A stretch of DNA of 64,000 nucleotides from Chitinophagales bacterium (GCA_020636505.1 JACJXR010000001.1:620001-684000), one strand, 5' to 3'. Positions 50,855-60,938 are shown, counted from the stretch's first letter. A program made the numbers and translations. The notes: a model not told the origin generated them from the letters alone.

Positions 50855-51691
50855 ATGAGTGTTACAATATCTGCAGCAGATGTAAACAAACTACGCCAAC
50901 AAACAGGCGCAGGTATGATGGATTGCCGCAAAGCGCTTATGGAAAGCGATGGCGATTTTGAAAAAGCAATCGACTATTTGCGTAAGCAAGGTCAGAAAGT
51001 GGCTGCAAAACGTGAAGACAGAGAAGCGAAAGAAGGTGTTGTGATAGCTAAAACAAACAGTGACAACACTGTAGGTGTGATTGTAAACCTGAGCGCTGAA
51101 ACCGATTTCGTTGCCAAGAACCAAGATTTCATCGACTTCGCATTGCAAGTTGCCGATGTTGCTCTTGAAAACAAAAGTGCCGACATCGACGCACTTAAAG
51201 GTGCAAGCATGGACGGTGCAACCGTAGGTGACAAACTGATGGAAGTTGTAGCCAAGATAGGTGAGAAGATAGACATCATCCGTTACGAGTTGGTTTCTGC
51301 CGAGGCTGTTGTTGCTTACATACACGCAGGTTACAGAATCGGAGTATTGGTTAGCATGAACAAAACTGCAAACGAAGCTATCATCGACGCAGGTCGTGAT
51401 GCTGCAATGCAGATAGCTGCAATGAACCCATTGGCGGTAAATGCAGACAGCATTCCTCAAGAAACAATCGACCGCGAGAAAGCGATAGCCATCGAGCAAA
51501 TAAAAGCTGAAGGCAAGCCTGAAGAAATGGCTGAGAAGATCGCAATGGGTAAAATGAACAAATTCTTCAAAGACAACACTTTGTTGGAGCAGCCTTTTGT
51601 TAAGGACAACAACCTTACAGTCGGCAAATACCTTAGCTCTGTTGAGAACGAGCTTACGGTTACAGACTTCAAACGTGTTGCTGTAGGATAA
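50855..51691 (+). CDS. tsf: Elongation factor Ts
   Basis: 278 residues: N-terminal UBA-like part (ADVNKLRQQTGAGMMDCRKAL), the TDFVAKNQDF motif that displaces Mg2+ from EF-Tu, and the core repeats. It reloads EF-Tu with GTP. Full length, after rpsB as in most bacteria. Confidence 0.97.
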   Translation: MSVTISAADVNKLRQQTGAGMMDCRKALMESDGDFEKAIDYLRKQGQKVAAKREDREAKEGVVIAKTNSDNTVGVIVNLSAETDFVAKNQDFIDFALQVADVALENKSADIDALKGASMDGATVGDKLMEVVAKIGEKIDIIRYELVSAEAVVAYIHAGYRIGVLVSMNKTANEAIIDAGRDAAMQIAAMNPLAVNADSIPQETIDREKAIAIEQIKAEGKPEEMAEKIAMGKMNKFFKDNTLLEQPFVKDNNLTVGKYLSSVENELTVTDFKRVAVG

Positions 51692-51720
51692 TATCCTTCC
51701 AAATAACTCGATTAGTTACA

Positions 51721-51743
51721 AACCCTGCTTTTAGCAGGGTTTT
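51721..51743 (+). terminator. Terminator of tsf
   Basis: AACCCTGC / GCAGGGTT hairpin with 5-base loop, followed by TTTGTTTATT. Confidence 0.85.
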
Positions 51744-51974
51744 GTTTATTATATAAGGCTCTGTTTATGAATTAATTCGACAAAAATTGGCTTCATTTTT
51801 GATGTAGGAGTGCAACCAAGCAATTAATCGTAAAAACATATTAATCTCTTTCATAAATAGAAAAAATGTAGTTTTTTTGCAGAAATTTTCAAACAGGGAT
51901 ATAACCACACCTCTCATCATCATCAAACATCAACGTAGTAAACAATTATATTATAAATATAAATTGAACACCCC

Positions 51975-54272
51975 ATGTATTCGAGAAGTATCAAATTGAT
52001 CATTGCACTGGTCGTAATGTTGCCATTTATGGCCGGCGCACAACGCTACCTTGGTGTAGCAACAAGCAACTGGAGTGGTACCAATGGTTTGTACCTCAAC
52101 CCGGCAAACATTGCAGACAGTCGTCACAAATTCACGATCGACCTGTTCTCAATAAACGTAGGACTGAACAACAACATGGCCAAATTCAACGATGGCCTTG
52201 GTGGTTTGTTTGCAGTAGGCGACGGTAACATAGCCGACGCTCTTACTTTTGAAAATCAAAACGAGTTCAGCCTATTGGCTCCTTACTTTGAGCTTCGCGG
52301 ACCGGGTGCCATGGTGAGCATCAACAGCCGCCACAGCATAGCACTTACCACAAGGGTACGTGCCATGAACCAGTTCCACAATTTCAACCAAGACCTGTAT
52401 CGTAACATAGTAGATCAGGATTTCAGAAACCAAGCAGGTGCTGCTGTATATCCAATACAAGCGGGCGGCTTTAACTATACCACACACGGCTGGAGCGAAA
52501 TAGGCCTTAGCTACGGTGGTGTGATATGGGACGGTGGCAAACACTTTGTGAAAGGTGGTATCACACTTCGCTACCTGATGGGTGCTGCATATGTAAGCCT
52601 TACAAGCAACAACCTTGATGCTGTTGCATATCCAAGCTCCGACTCACTTGTCATCACCAACACAAACCTAAGCTTCGGCAGCAACATCACCAGTGGTGGC
52701 GTGGGTACAACCTTCAGCGACTTCATCGGTGGTGCAGGCAAAGGCTTCGGTGGCGACATCGGTTTCGTTTACGAATTCAGACCTAAGTACGACAGCTATA
52801 CATACGATATGGATGGCGAAACAGGTATCAAAGACCGTGGTGCGAACAAATACTTGCTACGTGCATCTTTCGCCATCACAGACTTTGGTTCCATCAAATA
52901 CAACGACAACAACTTTGTAACCAACATCAGAACAAAAGCAAACGGTACACCTGCAATTGTAACAAGCAGCGAGCTTGCTGACAGTGTTGGCAATTACAGC
53001 TCACTACGCAATTATGCCGCCAACCACAACTTGGCTGTTGACTCAGGAACAAACACTGCAACTTCAAAACTGGTATTGCCTACTTCGATAGTTGCAAATG
53101 TGGACTACCATGCTGTAAAAGGTTTGTATATAAACGCATTGTTCGTGGCTAACATTGCCAGCCGTACAGAATTCGGTAACTCTGTTTACAGCCAGTTCAC
53201 CCTTACTCCACGTTGGGACACTCGCGTATTCAGCGCAGGTATTCCTTTGACATACGATTTCCTTACCAAGAGTTTGAAATACGGTATCGGTCTACGTGTA
53301 GGCGGATTCTTCTTGGGTAGCGACGACCTAGCAGGTATTGTAGGTGGTAGCGCATACGGTGCCAACTTCTACTTCGGTGCATCTATTCCTATCAACAACA
53401 AGAAACCAAAAGACAGCGATGGTGACTTGGTATCGAACAAGAAAGACAAGTGTAAGAACGAGAAAGGTGTTTGGGAAGAAAGAGGTTGTCCTAACCCTGA
53501 TACCGACGGTGACGGCATTTTGGATAAAGACGACAAGTGTCCTCAAGTGGCAGGTAGCAAAACAGCACAGGGTTGTCCTGATGCCGACCTTGACGGTGTG
53601 GCAGATGCAGAAGACCAGTGTCCTGACGTAGCAGGTTTGCCTGCATTGGCAGGTTGTCCTGACCGTGATAACGACGGTATAGCAGATATCAACGACCAGT
53701 GTCCTGATGTTGCAGGTCTTGCCGAGTTTGGCGGATGTCCTGATACAGACGGTGACGGTATAGCGGATAACAAAGACAAGTGTCCGGATAAACCGGGCCC
53801 TGCGGCCAACGAAGGTTGCCCTGATACGGATAACGACGGTATACCTGACCATATGGATAAGTGTCCTGAAGTAGCGGGTACGAAAACAAACTACGGTTGC
53901 CCTGAGGTGAGTGTGGAAGTGAAGAAGCGTTTGGCCTTCGCAGCTACCGCCATCCAGTTCGACCTTGGTAAGGCAAGTATCAAATCTTCTTCCAACAAAA
54001 TATTGGATGAGATAGTAGGAATCCTTAACGAGTACAGCGACTACAACATGACCATCGACGGTTATACGGATAACACAGGTAAGGCAGACAGAAACCTTGA
54101 GCTATCCAAAGAGCGTGCTAACGCTGTGAAGGAATACTTCATAGGTAAGGGTATTGCTGCAAGCAGACTAAGGGCAGACGGACATGGTTCTGAAAACCCT
54201 GTTGCGACCAACAGCACTCGTGCAGGACGTGCCAAGAACCGCCGTGTGGAAATGGACTTGACATTGGACTAG
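51975..54272 (+). CDS. OmpA-family outer-membrane protein with TSP3-like repeats
   Basis: 765 residues. A signal peptide ends in MAGA; residues about 22-470 form an outer-membrane-type beta domain (LGVATSNWSGTNGLYLNPAN, DUF5723-like). Residues about 475-640 are calcium-binding thrombospondin type-3 repeats (DTDGDGILDKDDKCPQVAG and relatives, five or more). Residues about 650-765 are an OmpA peptidoglycan-binding domain (IDGYTDNTGKADRNLELSKE, RADGHGSENPVATN). It links the outer membrane with the wall. Confidence 0.92.
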   Translation: MYSRSIKLIIALVVMLPFMAGAQRYLGVATSNWSGTNGLYLNPANIADSRHKFTIDLFSINVGLNNNMAKFNDGLGGLFAVGDGNIADALTFENQNEFSLLAPYFELRGPGAMVSINSRHSIALTTRVRAMNQFHNFNQDLYRNIVDQDFRNQAGAAVYPIQAGGFNYTTHGWSEIGLSYGGVIWDGGKHFVKGGITLRYLMGAAYVSLTSNNLDAVAYPSSDSLVITNTNLSFGSNITSGGVGTTFSDFIGGAGKGFGGDIGFVYEFRPKYDSYTYDMDGETGIKDRGANKYLLRASFAITDFGSIKYNDNNFVTNIRTKANGTPAIVTSSELADSVGNYSSLRNYAANHNLAVDSGTNTATSKLVLPTSIVANVDYHAVKGLYINALFVANIASRTEFGNSVYSQFTLTPRWDTRVFSAGIPLTYDFLTKSLKYGIGLRVGGFFLGSDDLAGIVGGSAYGANFYFGASIPINNKKPKDSDGDLVSNKKDKCKNEKGVWEERGCPNPDTDGDGILDKDDKCPQVAGSKTAQGCPDADLDGVADAEDQCPDVAGLPALAGCPDRDNDGIADINDQCPDVAGLAEFGGCPDTDGDGIADNKDKCPDKPGPAANEGCPDTDNDGIPDHMDKCPEVAGTKTNYGCPEVSVEVKKRLAFAATAIQFDLGKASIKSSSNKILDEIVGILNEYSDYNMTIDGYTDNTGKADRNLELSKERANAVKEYFIGKGIAASRLRADGHGSENPVATNSTRAGRAKNRRVEMDLTLD

Positions 54273-54299
54273 ACAATTAAGTTTTTCGGATAAACAAAG

Positions 54300-54324
54300 A
54301 GCCTCGCGAAAGCGGGGCTTTTTT
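54300..54324 (+). terminator. Terminator of the OmpA-family gene
   Basis: GCCTCGC-GAAA-GCGGGGC stem followed by six T residues, 30 bp after the stop. Confidence 0.9.
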
Positions 54325-54351
54325 ATTGCGCTACTCTACATGCCTATCATA

Positions 54352-54480
54352 TGTTATGCTGAACTAGTTTCAGCATCTCGAGATATAAGTGGTTGCATTA
54401 TGCGAGACCCTAAAATGCGAAGTAATCATAGAGATAAATAATTAGAAATAGACTCCGAGATAAACAAGTTCAGCATGACA
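54352..54480. repeat. Palindromic repeat element 1
   Basis: Arms TGTTATGCTGAACTAGTTT (54352-54370) and AAACAAGTTCAGCATGACA (54462-54480) are complementary at 17 of 19 positions and enclose about 90 bp. It has the shape of a small non-autonomous repeat. Confidence 0.65.
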
Positions 54481-54515
54481 GTGTAGATTATTGGTATACT
54501 CTTTTTACACGCGTC

Positions 54516-54612
54516 ATTGCGAGGTACGAAGCAATCTCGATATAATGCGAGTATCCTGCGCGAGACAAGATTGCCACGTCAGTAGTATGCGTTGCAACTA
54601 CCTCCTCGCAAT
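54516..54612. repeat. Palindromic repeat element 2
   Basis: ATTGCGAGG (54516-54524) pairs with CCTCGCAAT (54604-54612), and GCAATCT (54531-54537) with AGATTGC (54568-54574): a nested palindrome of about 97 bp whose sequence resembles dispersed repeats of many bacterial genomes. Confidence 0.65.
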
Positions 54613-54732
54613 AACTAGAGAGAACAGTATTTTTCTACCCTTCCGTCACTTCGTGCCACCTTCCCTAAGAACAGGGAAGGAGTTGAATGCTCTAATAAAA
54701 ATGTGGACGGAGTGTGCGGCTCTTTTCAAGCA

Positions 54733-54758
54733 TAAAAAAAGCCCCGCTAACGCGGGGC
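54733..54758 (-). terminator. Terminator of the M2 peptidase gene
   Basis: GCCCCGC/GCGGGGC hairpin with a T run on the minus strand, 22 bp after the stop at 54781. Confidence 0.88.
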
Positions 54759-54780
54759 AATATATTATAGCGTGTTCTGC

Positions 54781-56583
54781 TTACAATGTTTCGGGTAGTG
54801 CGTAAGTACGCCCTTCGTTCTGCTCTTTCAGCCAGTCCATCAGCGGGTTGAAGTATTCCAACATGGCTTTGGCATTCAGCTCGTCGCCCGTGCTTTCTTT
54901 CAACACCACTCTCCAGTCTTTGCTGGCACCCGGGTAGGTTATCTTTTTCAAGAAGTCGCCTATACCTTGCTCACCGTAATAGTTGGTGGCGCGTGGGTCT
55001 TGGTGCAAAATGTTTTTGGCTATGTGGTTGTGCAGTTGAAACAATATCACGTAAGACAGTGCATAGTCGTAGTACTGCGCAGCATCGTTGTTGATATGTG
55101 TTTTGGTGGCCGCATCGCAATACTCCTCACCTCTGTCCGTCGGAGGAACAATACCTTGATACTTCTTCACATACTGCCACCAACGCGCGTTGAATTGGTC
55201 GGCAGGTAGATTGTCCACATATATGTCTTTCTCAAAGTGGCTCATCGTACCGCAAGAGAAGAACATGAACACCACCGCGTTCATCGCTTCTTTCAGCAAG
55301 CTCTGCACCTCGTTTATCTTGGCATCTTCACTAACCAATCCGCGGCCTACCAAATATGGTTTTTGCATGGCCGCCATACCCATCATGCTACCGATGGCCT
55401 CGTGGTATGCACGGTTGGCACCTCCTCTCAACAATGGCGGTACGTCGGGGTTGGTGTAGGTCATGTAGTAATATATATGTCCCAACTCGTGGTTGGCGGT
55501 CTCCCACCACTCGCTGTTAGGCTCCACACTCATCAGGCTGCGCACATCGTTTTGCAGATCCATATGCCATGCCGAAGCGTGGTTGTTCTTTTTCACATTG
55601 CTATCCGCAGGGTAAGGGTATAAGCTCGATTTTGTCCAGAATGTTTCAGGCAAAGATGGGAATCCGATACTGGTGTACAGTTTCTCACCTTCTTTCACTA
55701 TCCACTCTGCAGACTTCTCACCCAATATGCCATTGATGTCCAAACCCGATACCTCAACACCTGCACTCCAATCTTGTCCCCAACGGTTAGGCAACCAATG
55801 TGCGGGAAGGTAATCAGGCACTTCGGCGTTGTACTTCTTAGCCATCTCGTAGCGCATCCATGTGTGCAACTCACGGTACAGTGGATACAATTCACCCATC
55901 AGCCTGTCCATGGTTTCCATCATTTCCGTGGTTTGCATTTGGTAGTCACTCACTTGATAAGTGAAGTAATCGTTATAGCCCAATGCTTGTACGGTCTTGT
56001 TACGAAGATTGCGCAGGTTCACCAATCCATCTTTCAATGTCGGGCCCACATCCTTGCTCGACGACCATGCGGCCAACCTTTCGTTAAGGTCTGTTTCGGT
56101 TTTCAATGCTTCATCCAAGTCGTTGGTGCTTACCTTTCTTCCGTGCAGCATATACTGGTAGCCGTACAAAAGTTCGGTCTGTGCATTCTCAGCGGCTATG
56201 CGCTCTTTCACCAACTCTTCCACTGTTGCGGGGTTGTTGGCAGCGGCGTAAAGGATGGCATCCAACTGTTTTACCTGCAGTTCGGTAAGTGCGGTTTTTT
56301 GCTCCAAATACTTTCTTGCATTGTTGATGTTCTCCTCACTACCCGTAAAGGCGGCCATAGCCTCATCGGCTTCTTGTGCGGCCATCTTGTTGGTGCTGTC
56401 ACCGGGTATTATTTCAATATTCAGCTTCCAAGCGGCTTCGCTTGCATCCGCATAGAGTTTCAGATACTCTTCGGTGTAGCTGTCAATAAATGCCTGTGCT
56501 TCTTTCTGTATGGCCTCATTGTTATTACCGCAAGAGGCAATGAGCATGGCAGAAGCGCACAAAGCAATAATGATCTTCTTCAT
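54781..56583 (-). CDS. M2-family peptidyl-dipeptidase lipoprotein
   Basis: 600 residues. A lipoprotein signal (MKKIIIALCASAMLIASC) anchors it to a membrane. The all-helical body carries ANHELGHIYYYMTY with the HExxH zinc site and AYHEAIGSMMGMA with the third ligand, as in angiotensin-converting-enzyme-like dipeptidases. WHMDLQNDVRSLMSVEP lies upstream. It probably trims peptides in the periplasm. Full length. Confidence 0.92.
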   Translation of the reverse strand: MKKIIIALCASAMLIASCGNNNEAIQKEAQAFIDSYTEEYLKLYADASEAAWKLNIEIIPGDSTNKMAAQEADEAMAAFTGSEENINNARKYLEQKTALTELQVKQLDAILYAAANNPATVEELVKERIAAENAQTELLYGYQYMLHGRKVSTNDLDEALKTETDLNERLAAWSSSKDVGPTLKDGLVNLRNLRNKTVQALGYNDYFTYQVSDYQMQTTEMMETMDRLMGELYPLYRELHTWMRYEMAKKYNAEVPDYLPAHWLPNRWGQDWSAGVEVSGLDINGILGEKSAEWIVKEGEKLYTSIGFPSLPETFWTKSSLYPYPADSNVKKNNHASAWHMDLQNDVRSLMSVEPNSEWWETANHELGHIYYYMTYTNPDVPPLLRGGANRAYHEAIGSMMGMAAMQKPYLVGRGLVSEDAKINEVQSLLKEAMNAVVFMFFSCGTMSHFEKDIYVDNLPADQFNARWWQYVKKYQGIVPPTDRGEEYCDAATKTHINNDAAQYYDYALSYVILFQLHNHIAKNILHQDPRATNYYGEQGIGDFLKKITYPGASKDWRVVLKESTGDELNAKAMLEYFNPLMDWLKEQNEGRTYALPETL

Positions 56584-56690
56584 ATTGTTTTGGTTTTTTA
56601 TCGATAAGCAATAAAAGTAAGGATTATTCGGCGGTCGATCAGTACCGTTTATAGGGTGATTTTCTCGATATAAATATATCTTTAGTGATA

Positions 56691-57116
56691 ATGAAATGGC
56701 TATTGGTAATAACGGGCGTCATCACAGGCGTCGTTGTATGTTTCGCACGATTGGCATTAATGGGTTGGTTGTACTTATTCGGCCTTTTATCTGTAATGAT
56801 CTTTGGCGCCTTGCAGATATTAATGATAGTACAGATAGTGAAATACTACGATAAGGTCTCTAAAACGGGTAGGTTGTCAGCACTCTTAGCTGTCAATTTA
56901 TTCGCTTTGATATTCTTATTCCAATTCGACTTTGGCGATACACCCGGAGTGTTTTATGTATATGAAATATTCATAGGAGAAACAGAAAGCAGGTTTGAAG
57001 ACAATGCTTTTATTATAGCCATGCTTTCAGCCGTAGCCTATATCATCAACTTTATCATTTGGAGAATATCTGTTAGAAGGTCTCGCAAACAACAACAGCT
57101 TACTCCTGGAGCTTAG
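56691..57116 (+). CDS. Small membrane protein, unknown
   Basis: 141 residues from ATG 56691 with four hydrophobic segments (WLLVITGVITGVVVCFARLAL, LFGLLSVMIFGALQILMI, LLAVNLFALIFLF and the last near 105-125) and a basic tail (SVRRSRKQQQ). Its final 17 bp overlap the convergent M28 peptidase gene. A GTG six bases upstream could also start it. No family recognised. Confidence 0.65.
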   Translation: MKWLLVITGVITGVVVCFARLALMGWLYLFGLLSVMIFGALQILMIVQIVKYYDKVSKTGRLSALLAVNLFALIFLFQFDFGDTPGVFYVYEIFIGETESRFEDNAFIIAMLSAVAYIINFIIWRISVRRSRKQQQLTPGA

Positions 57117-58389
57117 CAGTGAACTTAATCAGCAACTGAGCCAAGCCGTCTACATTGTCAAGATTCACATCTTCCGCCACATCAAATACATCGTGATAAT
57201 GTCCGATGGTACCCATACCATATATAAACACAGCAGGCACTCCGTTTTTACTGAAATGATAATGGTCGCTGTTGGAGGTGCGTTCTCTTTTCTTGATGGT
57301 CTTCACATATACGCTGTCGCCATTCAGTTCTTCCAACATGGCAAATTCAGGTTCGTGAGAAACTCCGTTCACCACGGTAATACCTTTCTTGGCATCGCCC
57401 GTCATATCAAGGTTTACCAAAAAGCTTATCTGCTCCAAAGGGAACATCGGGTGTCCCACATAATACTCTGAGCCTAACAGGCCCACTTCCTCTCCACTGA
57501 ACAGCATGAACGCCACCGAATACTTCTGCGGATGTTGTGCAAAATAGTTAGCTAAGTACAAAACCAATGAGGTGCCGCTTGCATTGTCACTCGCACCGGG
57601 GAAAAGGGCCTCGTTACCCATACGGCCAAGATGATCGAAGTGCGCGGTGAACACTATGAAGCTGTCGGGCTGCTCTGTACCGGGTACATAGCCCACCACA
57701 TTGCGCGCTTTGTGCTTTTCTATAAACTTGTTTTCTATATCCACCATCACCTTCTTGGGCTTGGCGGGCAAAACGGTATCTTCTATATATACAATGGTGG
57801 CTTTTTCCAAGTTTTGGTTGGCCGTCCATATCAGTTTTCCGTGTTTTGGGACGATAAACAACCCTTGCGGTAACTCGGTGGCAAACTTCCTTATGCCCAG
57901 CTTCAAATATTTGGTGGGGGTATCCGCATTTTGGAGATAATAGGCTCCTCCTAGCTTCATTTTCTTTTTGACATTGTCCCAACCTATGGAATCTTTAACC
58001 GAAGACAGCTCGATCTTCTTCATTTTCACGGGCTTTTCCATGGTCATTCCTGAGGATGCCGCATTGACGATATAGTCAGGCCCGGGGTTCAAAGTGTCTC
58101 CGTTGATACTCACAAAAACTCGTCCCGGGAAGGTGTTTATCGGAAATTCATAGTCTTGAAAATATGAGCCATTTTGTCCTACCTGCTTCAACCCATACTT
58201 ACCGAATTCGGCCGCTATATACTGTGCCGCCTTCTCTTCACCACCCATCACATAGCCCCTACCATGGAAAAACGGGCTCGCCAACACATTTATTTTTTCT
58301 CTAATAAACGATTTTTCACTCTGACAGTTAGCACTGTTTGAGAAGAGAAAAGACAAGGAAAAAACAACAACAATTTTAATACTATTCAT
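57100..58389 (-). CDS. M28-family zinc peptidase, secreted
   Basis: 429 residues from ATG 58389, with a signal peptide (IKIVVVFSLSFLFSNSANC). The M28 core is clear: VFTAHFDHLGRMG, GASDNASGTSLVLYL, LFSGEEVGLLGSEYYVG and SDHYHFSKNGVPAVFIYG. These supply the ligands of two zinc ions and the general base. An aminopeptidase that cleaves peptides outside the cytoplasm is likely. The cysteine near the signal end (SANCQS) may be a lipobox. Confidence 0.9.
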   Translation of the reverse strand: MNSIKIVVVFSLSFLFSNSANCQSEKSFIREKINVLASPFFHGRGYVMGGEEKAAQYIAAEFGKYGLKQVGQNGSYFQDYEFPINTFPGRVFVSINGDTLNPGPDYIVNAASSGMTMEKPVKMKKIELSSVKDSIGWDNVKKKMKLGGAYYLQNADTPTKYLKLGIRKFATELPQGLFIVPKHGKLIWTANQNLEKATIVYIEDTVLPAKPKKVMVDIENKFIEKHKARNVVGYVPGTEQPDSFIVFTAHFDHLGRMGNEALFPGASDNASGTSLVLYLANYFAQHPQKYSVAFMLFSGEEVGLLGSEYYVGHPMFPLEQISFLVNLDMTGDAKKGITVVNGVSHEPEFAMLEELNGDSVYVKTIKKRERTSNSDHYHFSKNGVPAVFIYGMGTIGHYHDVFDVAEDVNLDNVDGLAQLLIKFTAKLQE

Positions 58390-58571
58390 TGTAAGCCTAT
58401 GAAAATGATTTATACAATAAACAAACATACGAAAGCATTTTCCAAAAAATCACTACATATAGAACAATAACAACATGTGAATGATTAAATAATGACGATA
58501 ATCAGAGATTGTGAATTTTATCATGGGAAAATGACGAAAAATCTATAAAATTAACTATTATTGTTATCTGA

Positions 58572-58586
58572 ACGTATACGGTACGT
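58572..58586. promoter_or_regulatory. Possible operator upstream of the AbiEi-like gene
   Basis: ACGTA-TACGG-TACGT, five-base arms around a five-base centre, 18 bp before the GTG start. AbiEi antitoxins are known to bind inverted repeats of their own promoters; this site is too short to be sure. Confidence 0.3.
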
Positions 58587-58603
58587 GAACAGCATATATT
58601 TAA

Positions 58604-59608
58604 GTGAACGAAGAAAAACTGAAAATCACATATGGTGCACTCGATGCATTGGACTCCAGCCCACATTTCAGTGGTTTGTGGAAATATGTAGTCAATGACG
58701 AAAAACGCATAGAAATAAACTTATATATACGAGATAAGACACTGAAATACACTGTAGAAGCAAGATCTGAGCTTAGAGCAAATCAGGTGCCTTTACTCTC
58801 TTCACGTACCGACATAGGGCAGACCATAGTAATTGCCAATAAGATAACCAAAGATGCTAAGGATCAGCTTGTTCTGAACAAAATAGCATACATAGAAGGT
58901 AATGGTAATATATACTTGCCTAACGACGACATGTATATTTGGCTCGACTCCAACAAGCCCGCACCCACTTCGGGGAAAATTTCCAGTAGGGCCTTCACAA
59001 AAACAGGCTTGAAAGTCGTATTTCATTTTTTATTAAATGAGGCTTTTTTGCGGATGTCATATAGACAGATTGCCGAAGAGGTAGGGACGAGTTTGGGCAA
59101 CGTGACCAACATTTTGAAAGCCTTAAAATCACTCGGATATCTCTCCGCTCATCCTGAGGGTGGCTATCAATTGAAGCAAAAAAATCAACTTCTGGACAAG
59201 TGGATCGATGCTTATGAACATGAGTTGAAACCTTCCATCGAGATAGGCCGTTTCCGCTACAAAAATGAAAACGACTACCTCAACTGGAAACGAACTCCAT
59301 TGGAGAGTCAAAAATCTTATTGGGGTGGAGAACCGGGTGGTCACTTACAGACAGGGTTATTAAAGCCAACAGAATTAACTGTTTACACCACCGAGAACCG
59401 AGACAACCTGAAAGAACATTACAGCTGGGAGCTGGATGCTGAAGGATATATCAGAGTGTACCGAAAATTCTGGAATTACGATCGACAAAAGTCCACCATT
59501 GCCCCAGCAATACTGCTATACGCTGATCTTTTGAACAGCGGAACGGAAAAAAACGCAGAAGCTGCGAACAGAATATTTGACGATGTCCTAAGACAACATT
59601 TCCAATAG
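58604..59608 (+). CDS. AbiEi-family antitoxin-like regulator without toxin gene
   Basis: 334 residues from a GTG. Residues about 1-125 resemble a PD-(D/E)xK-like N-terminal part; a winged helix follows near 135-195 (MSYRQIAEEVGTSLGNVTNIL, GYLSAHPEGGY), then a C-terminal part with YWGGEPGGHLQTGLLKP, a signature of the type IV AbiEi_2 family. In AbiE systems the antitoxin represses its operon and blocks a nucleotidyltransferase toxin (AbiEii). No AbiEii gene lies beside it: the next gene is a ketosynthase on the other strand. It may serve as a stand-alone regulator. Confidence 0.8.
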   Translation: MNEEKLKITYGALDALDSSPHFSGLWKYVVNDEKRIEINLYIRDKTLKYTVEARSELRANQVPLLSSRTDIGQTIVIANKITKDAKDQLVLNKIAYIEGNGNIYLPNDDMYIWLDSNKPAPTSGKISSRAFTKTGLKVVFHFLLNEAFLRMSYRQIAEEVGTSLGNVTNILKALKSLGYLSAHPEGGYQLKQKNQLLDKWIDAYEHELKPSIEIGRFRYKNENDYLNWKRTPLESQKSYWGGEPGGHLQTGLLKPTELTVYTTENRDNLKEHYSWELDAEGYIRVYRKFWNYDRQKSTIAPAILLYADLLNSGTEKNAEAANRIFDDVLRQHFQ

Positions 59609-59641
59609 CCGCTTATTGATATTTGACAACGTCAAGTAGAT

Positions 59642-60859
59642 TTACTTCCACTTTTTGACTATCAAAGAGGAGTTGGTACCCCCAAAACCGAAAGAATTGG
59701 ACAAGAAATGCTCAAAATCCAGATTAAGTGTTTCAGGTACCACATTTATCTTGGCCGTGTGCTCGTCAGGGTTCTCGAAGTTGATATTGGGTGCCACGAA
59801 ACTGTTTTGCATCATCAGCATGGAGTAAACTACCTCACTGGCTCCCGCCATCCAACATTCATGACCCGTCAATGATTTGGTGGAGCTAACAGGTACTTTT
59901 CCACCAAACACCTCGTATATGGCCTCGGCCTCCACACCGTCACCCGCAGGGGTAGATGTGGCATGTGCGTTTATATACTGAATGTCGGCGGCAGTCATAC
60001 CCGAGTCTTTCAATGCTCTGTTGATGGACACCACCTGACCATCTATACTCGGGTTGGATATATGTTGCCCGTTGGATGAAAAGCCATAACCCATCACCTC
60101 TGCCAATATGGTTGCTCCGCGAGCTTGTGCGGATTCCAAACTTTCCAGTATCACCGTTGCAGCGCCACCACCCGGTACCAAGCCATCGCGATCTCTGTCA
60201 AAAGGGCGACTGGCCTTTGTAGGTTCATCTTCGCGAACGGAGAACGTACCCAAGGCATCGAAGTTAGGCATGGAGTAGATATTCACTTCCTGAGCACCAC
60301 CACAAATGACCCTATCCTGCAATCCTTGCTTGATGAACATGTATCCCAAACCGATGGAGTGGGAGCCACTGGCACATGCCGCACTGATGGTGAAGTTTAC
60401 GCCACGCAACTTGAATATCGTGGCAAGGTTCATTGTTACCGTGGAGTTCAATACCTGAAACACTGAGCCTGAACCCACCATCATGGTATCTTTCTTTTCT
60501 CGTATCAGGTCTATGGCTTCAATCACAGGCTGAGCGCAACTGTCATTACCGAATATGATACCTGTCTCGTTCTCTTCAAAGTATTCTTTGGTCATTCCCG
60601 CCTGCTCCATCGCCTCAATTGTGGACATGTATGCAAACTCAGCATGTTCGGGCATCATGATGCGAGAGCGACGGTCAAGCAGTCCTTTCAGTTGCGGACG
60701 TTCAACATGGCCCGTCAATCCCGACCTGTATCCCATTTCTTTACGAGTAGGATCGAGAATGATACCCGACCTGCCTGCGCGCAACGAATCCGCCACCGCT
60801 TCTTTTCCGATACCCAAAGAAGAATATATACCTAACCCTGTAATGACTACTCTGCTCAT
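59642..60859 (-). CDS. Beta-ketoacyl-ACP synthase (flexirubin/aryl-polyene type)
   Basis: 405 residues with the KAS I/II triad: Cys162 (SAACASGSHS), His299 (NAHATSTPAGD) and His333 (LTGHECWMAGA). Compared with housekeeping FabF the flanks are diverged, as in ketosynthases of pigment clusters. It condenses malonyl-ACP with a growing acyl chain. On the same strand as FabG and the ammonia-lyase, separated only by an oppositely oriented gene, so likely one locus. Confidence 0.88.
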   Translation of the reverse strand: MSRVVITGLGIYSSLGIGKEAVADSLRAGRSGIILDPTRKEMGYRSGLTGHVERPQLKGLLDRRSRIMMPEHAEFAYMSTIEAMEQAGMTKEYFEENETGIIFGNDSCAQPVIEAIDLIREKKDTMMVGSGSVFQVLNSTVTMNLATIFKLRGVNFTISAACASGSHSIGLGYMFIKQGLQDRVICGGAQEVNIYSMPNFDALGTFSVREDEPTKASRPFDRDRDGLVPGGGAATVILESLESAQARGATILAEVMGYGFSSNGQHISNPSIDGQVVSINRALKDSGMTAADIQYINAHATSTPAGDGVEAEAIYEVFGGKVPVSSTKSLTGHECWMAGASEVVYSMLMMQNSFVAPNINFENPDEHTAKINVVPETLNLDFEHFLSNSFGFGGTNSSLIVKKWK

Positions 60860-60938
60860 AGAAGACGTAAAGTTAATATTAGTTTCAATTGTACTGAAAC
60901 AGGCTTTTTAATATGTTTATAGAATAATCTCCTCTTTT

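Larger units (their letters stand above)
54325..54732. other. Long intergenic region with two palindromic elements
   Basis: No gene is supported; short frames here overlie repeats. It holds the two imperfect palindromes at 54352-54480 and 54516-54612. Confidence 0.7.

Noticed and set aside
54491..54805. A 104-residue frame in the intergenic region
   Set aside because: It overlies a palindromic repeat and a terminator and runs into the end of the M2 peptidase gene; it is a product of the repeat.
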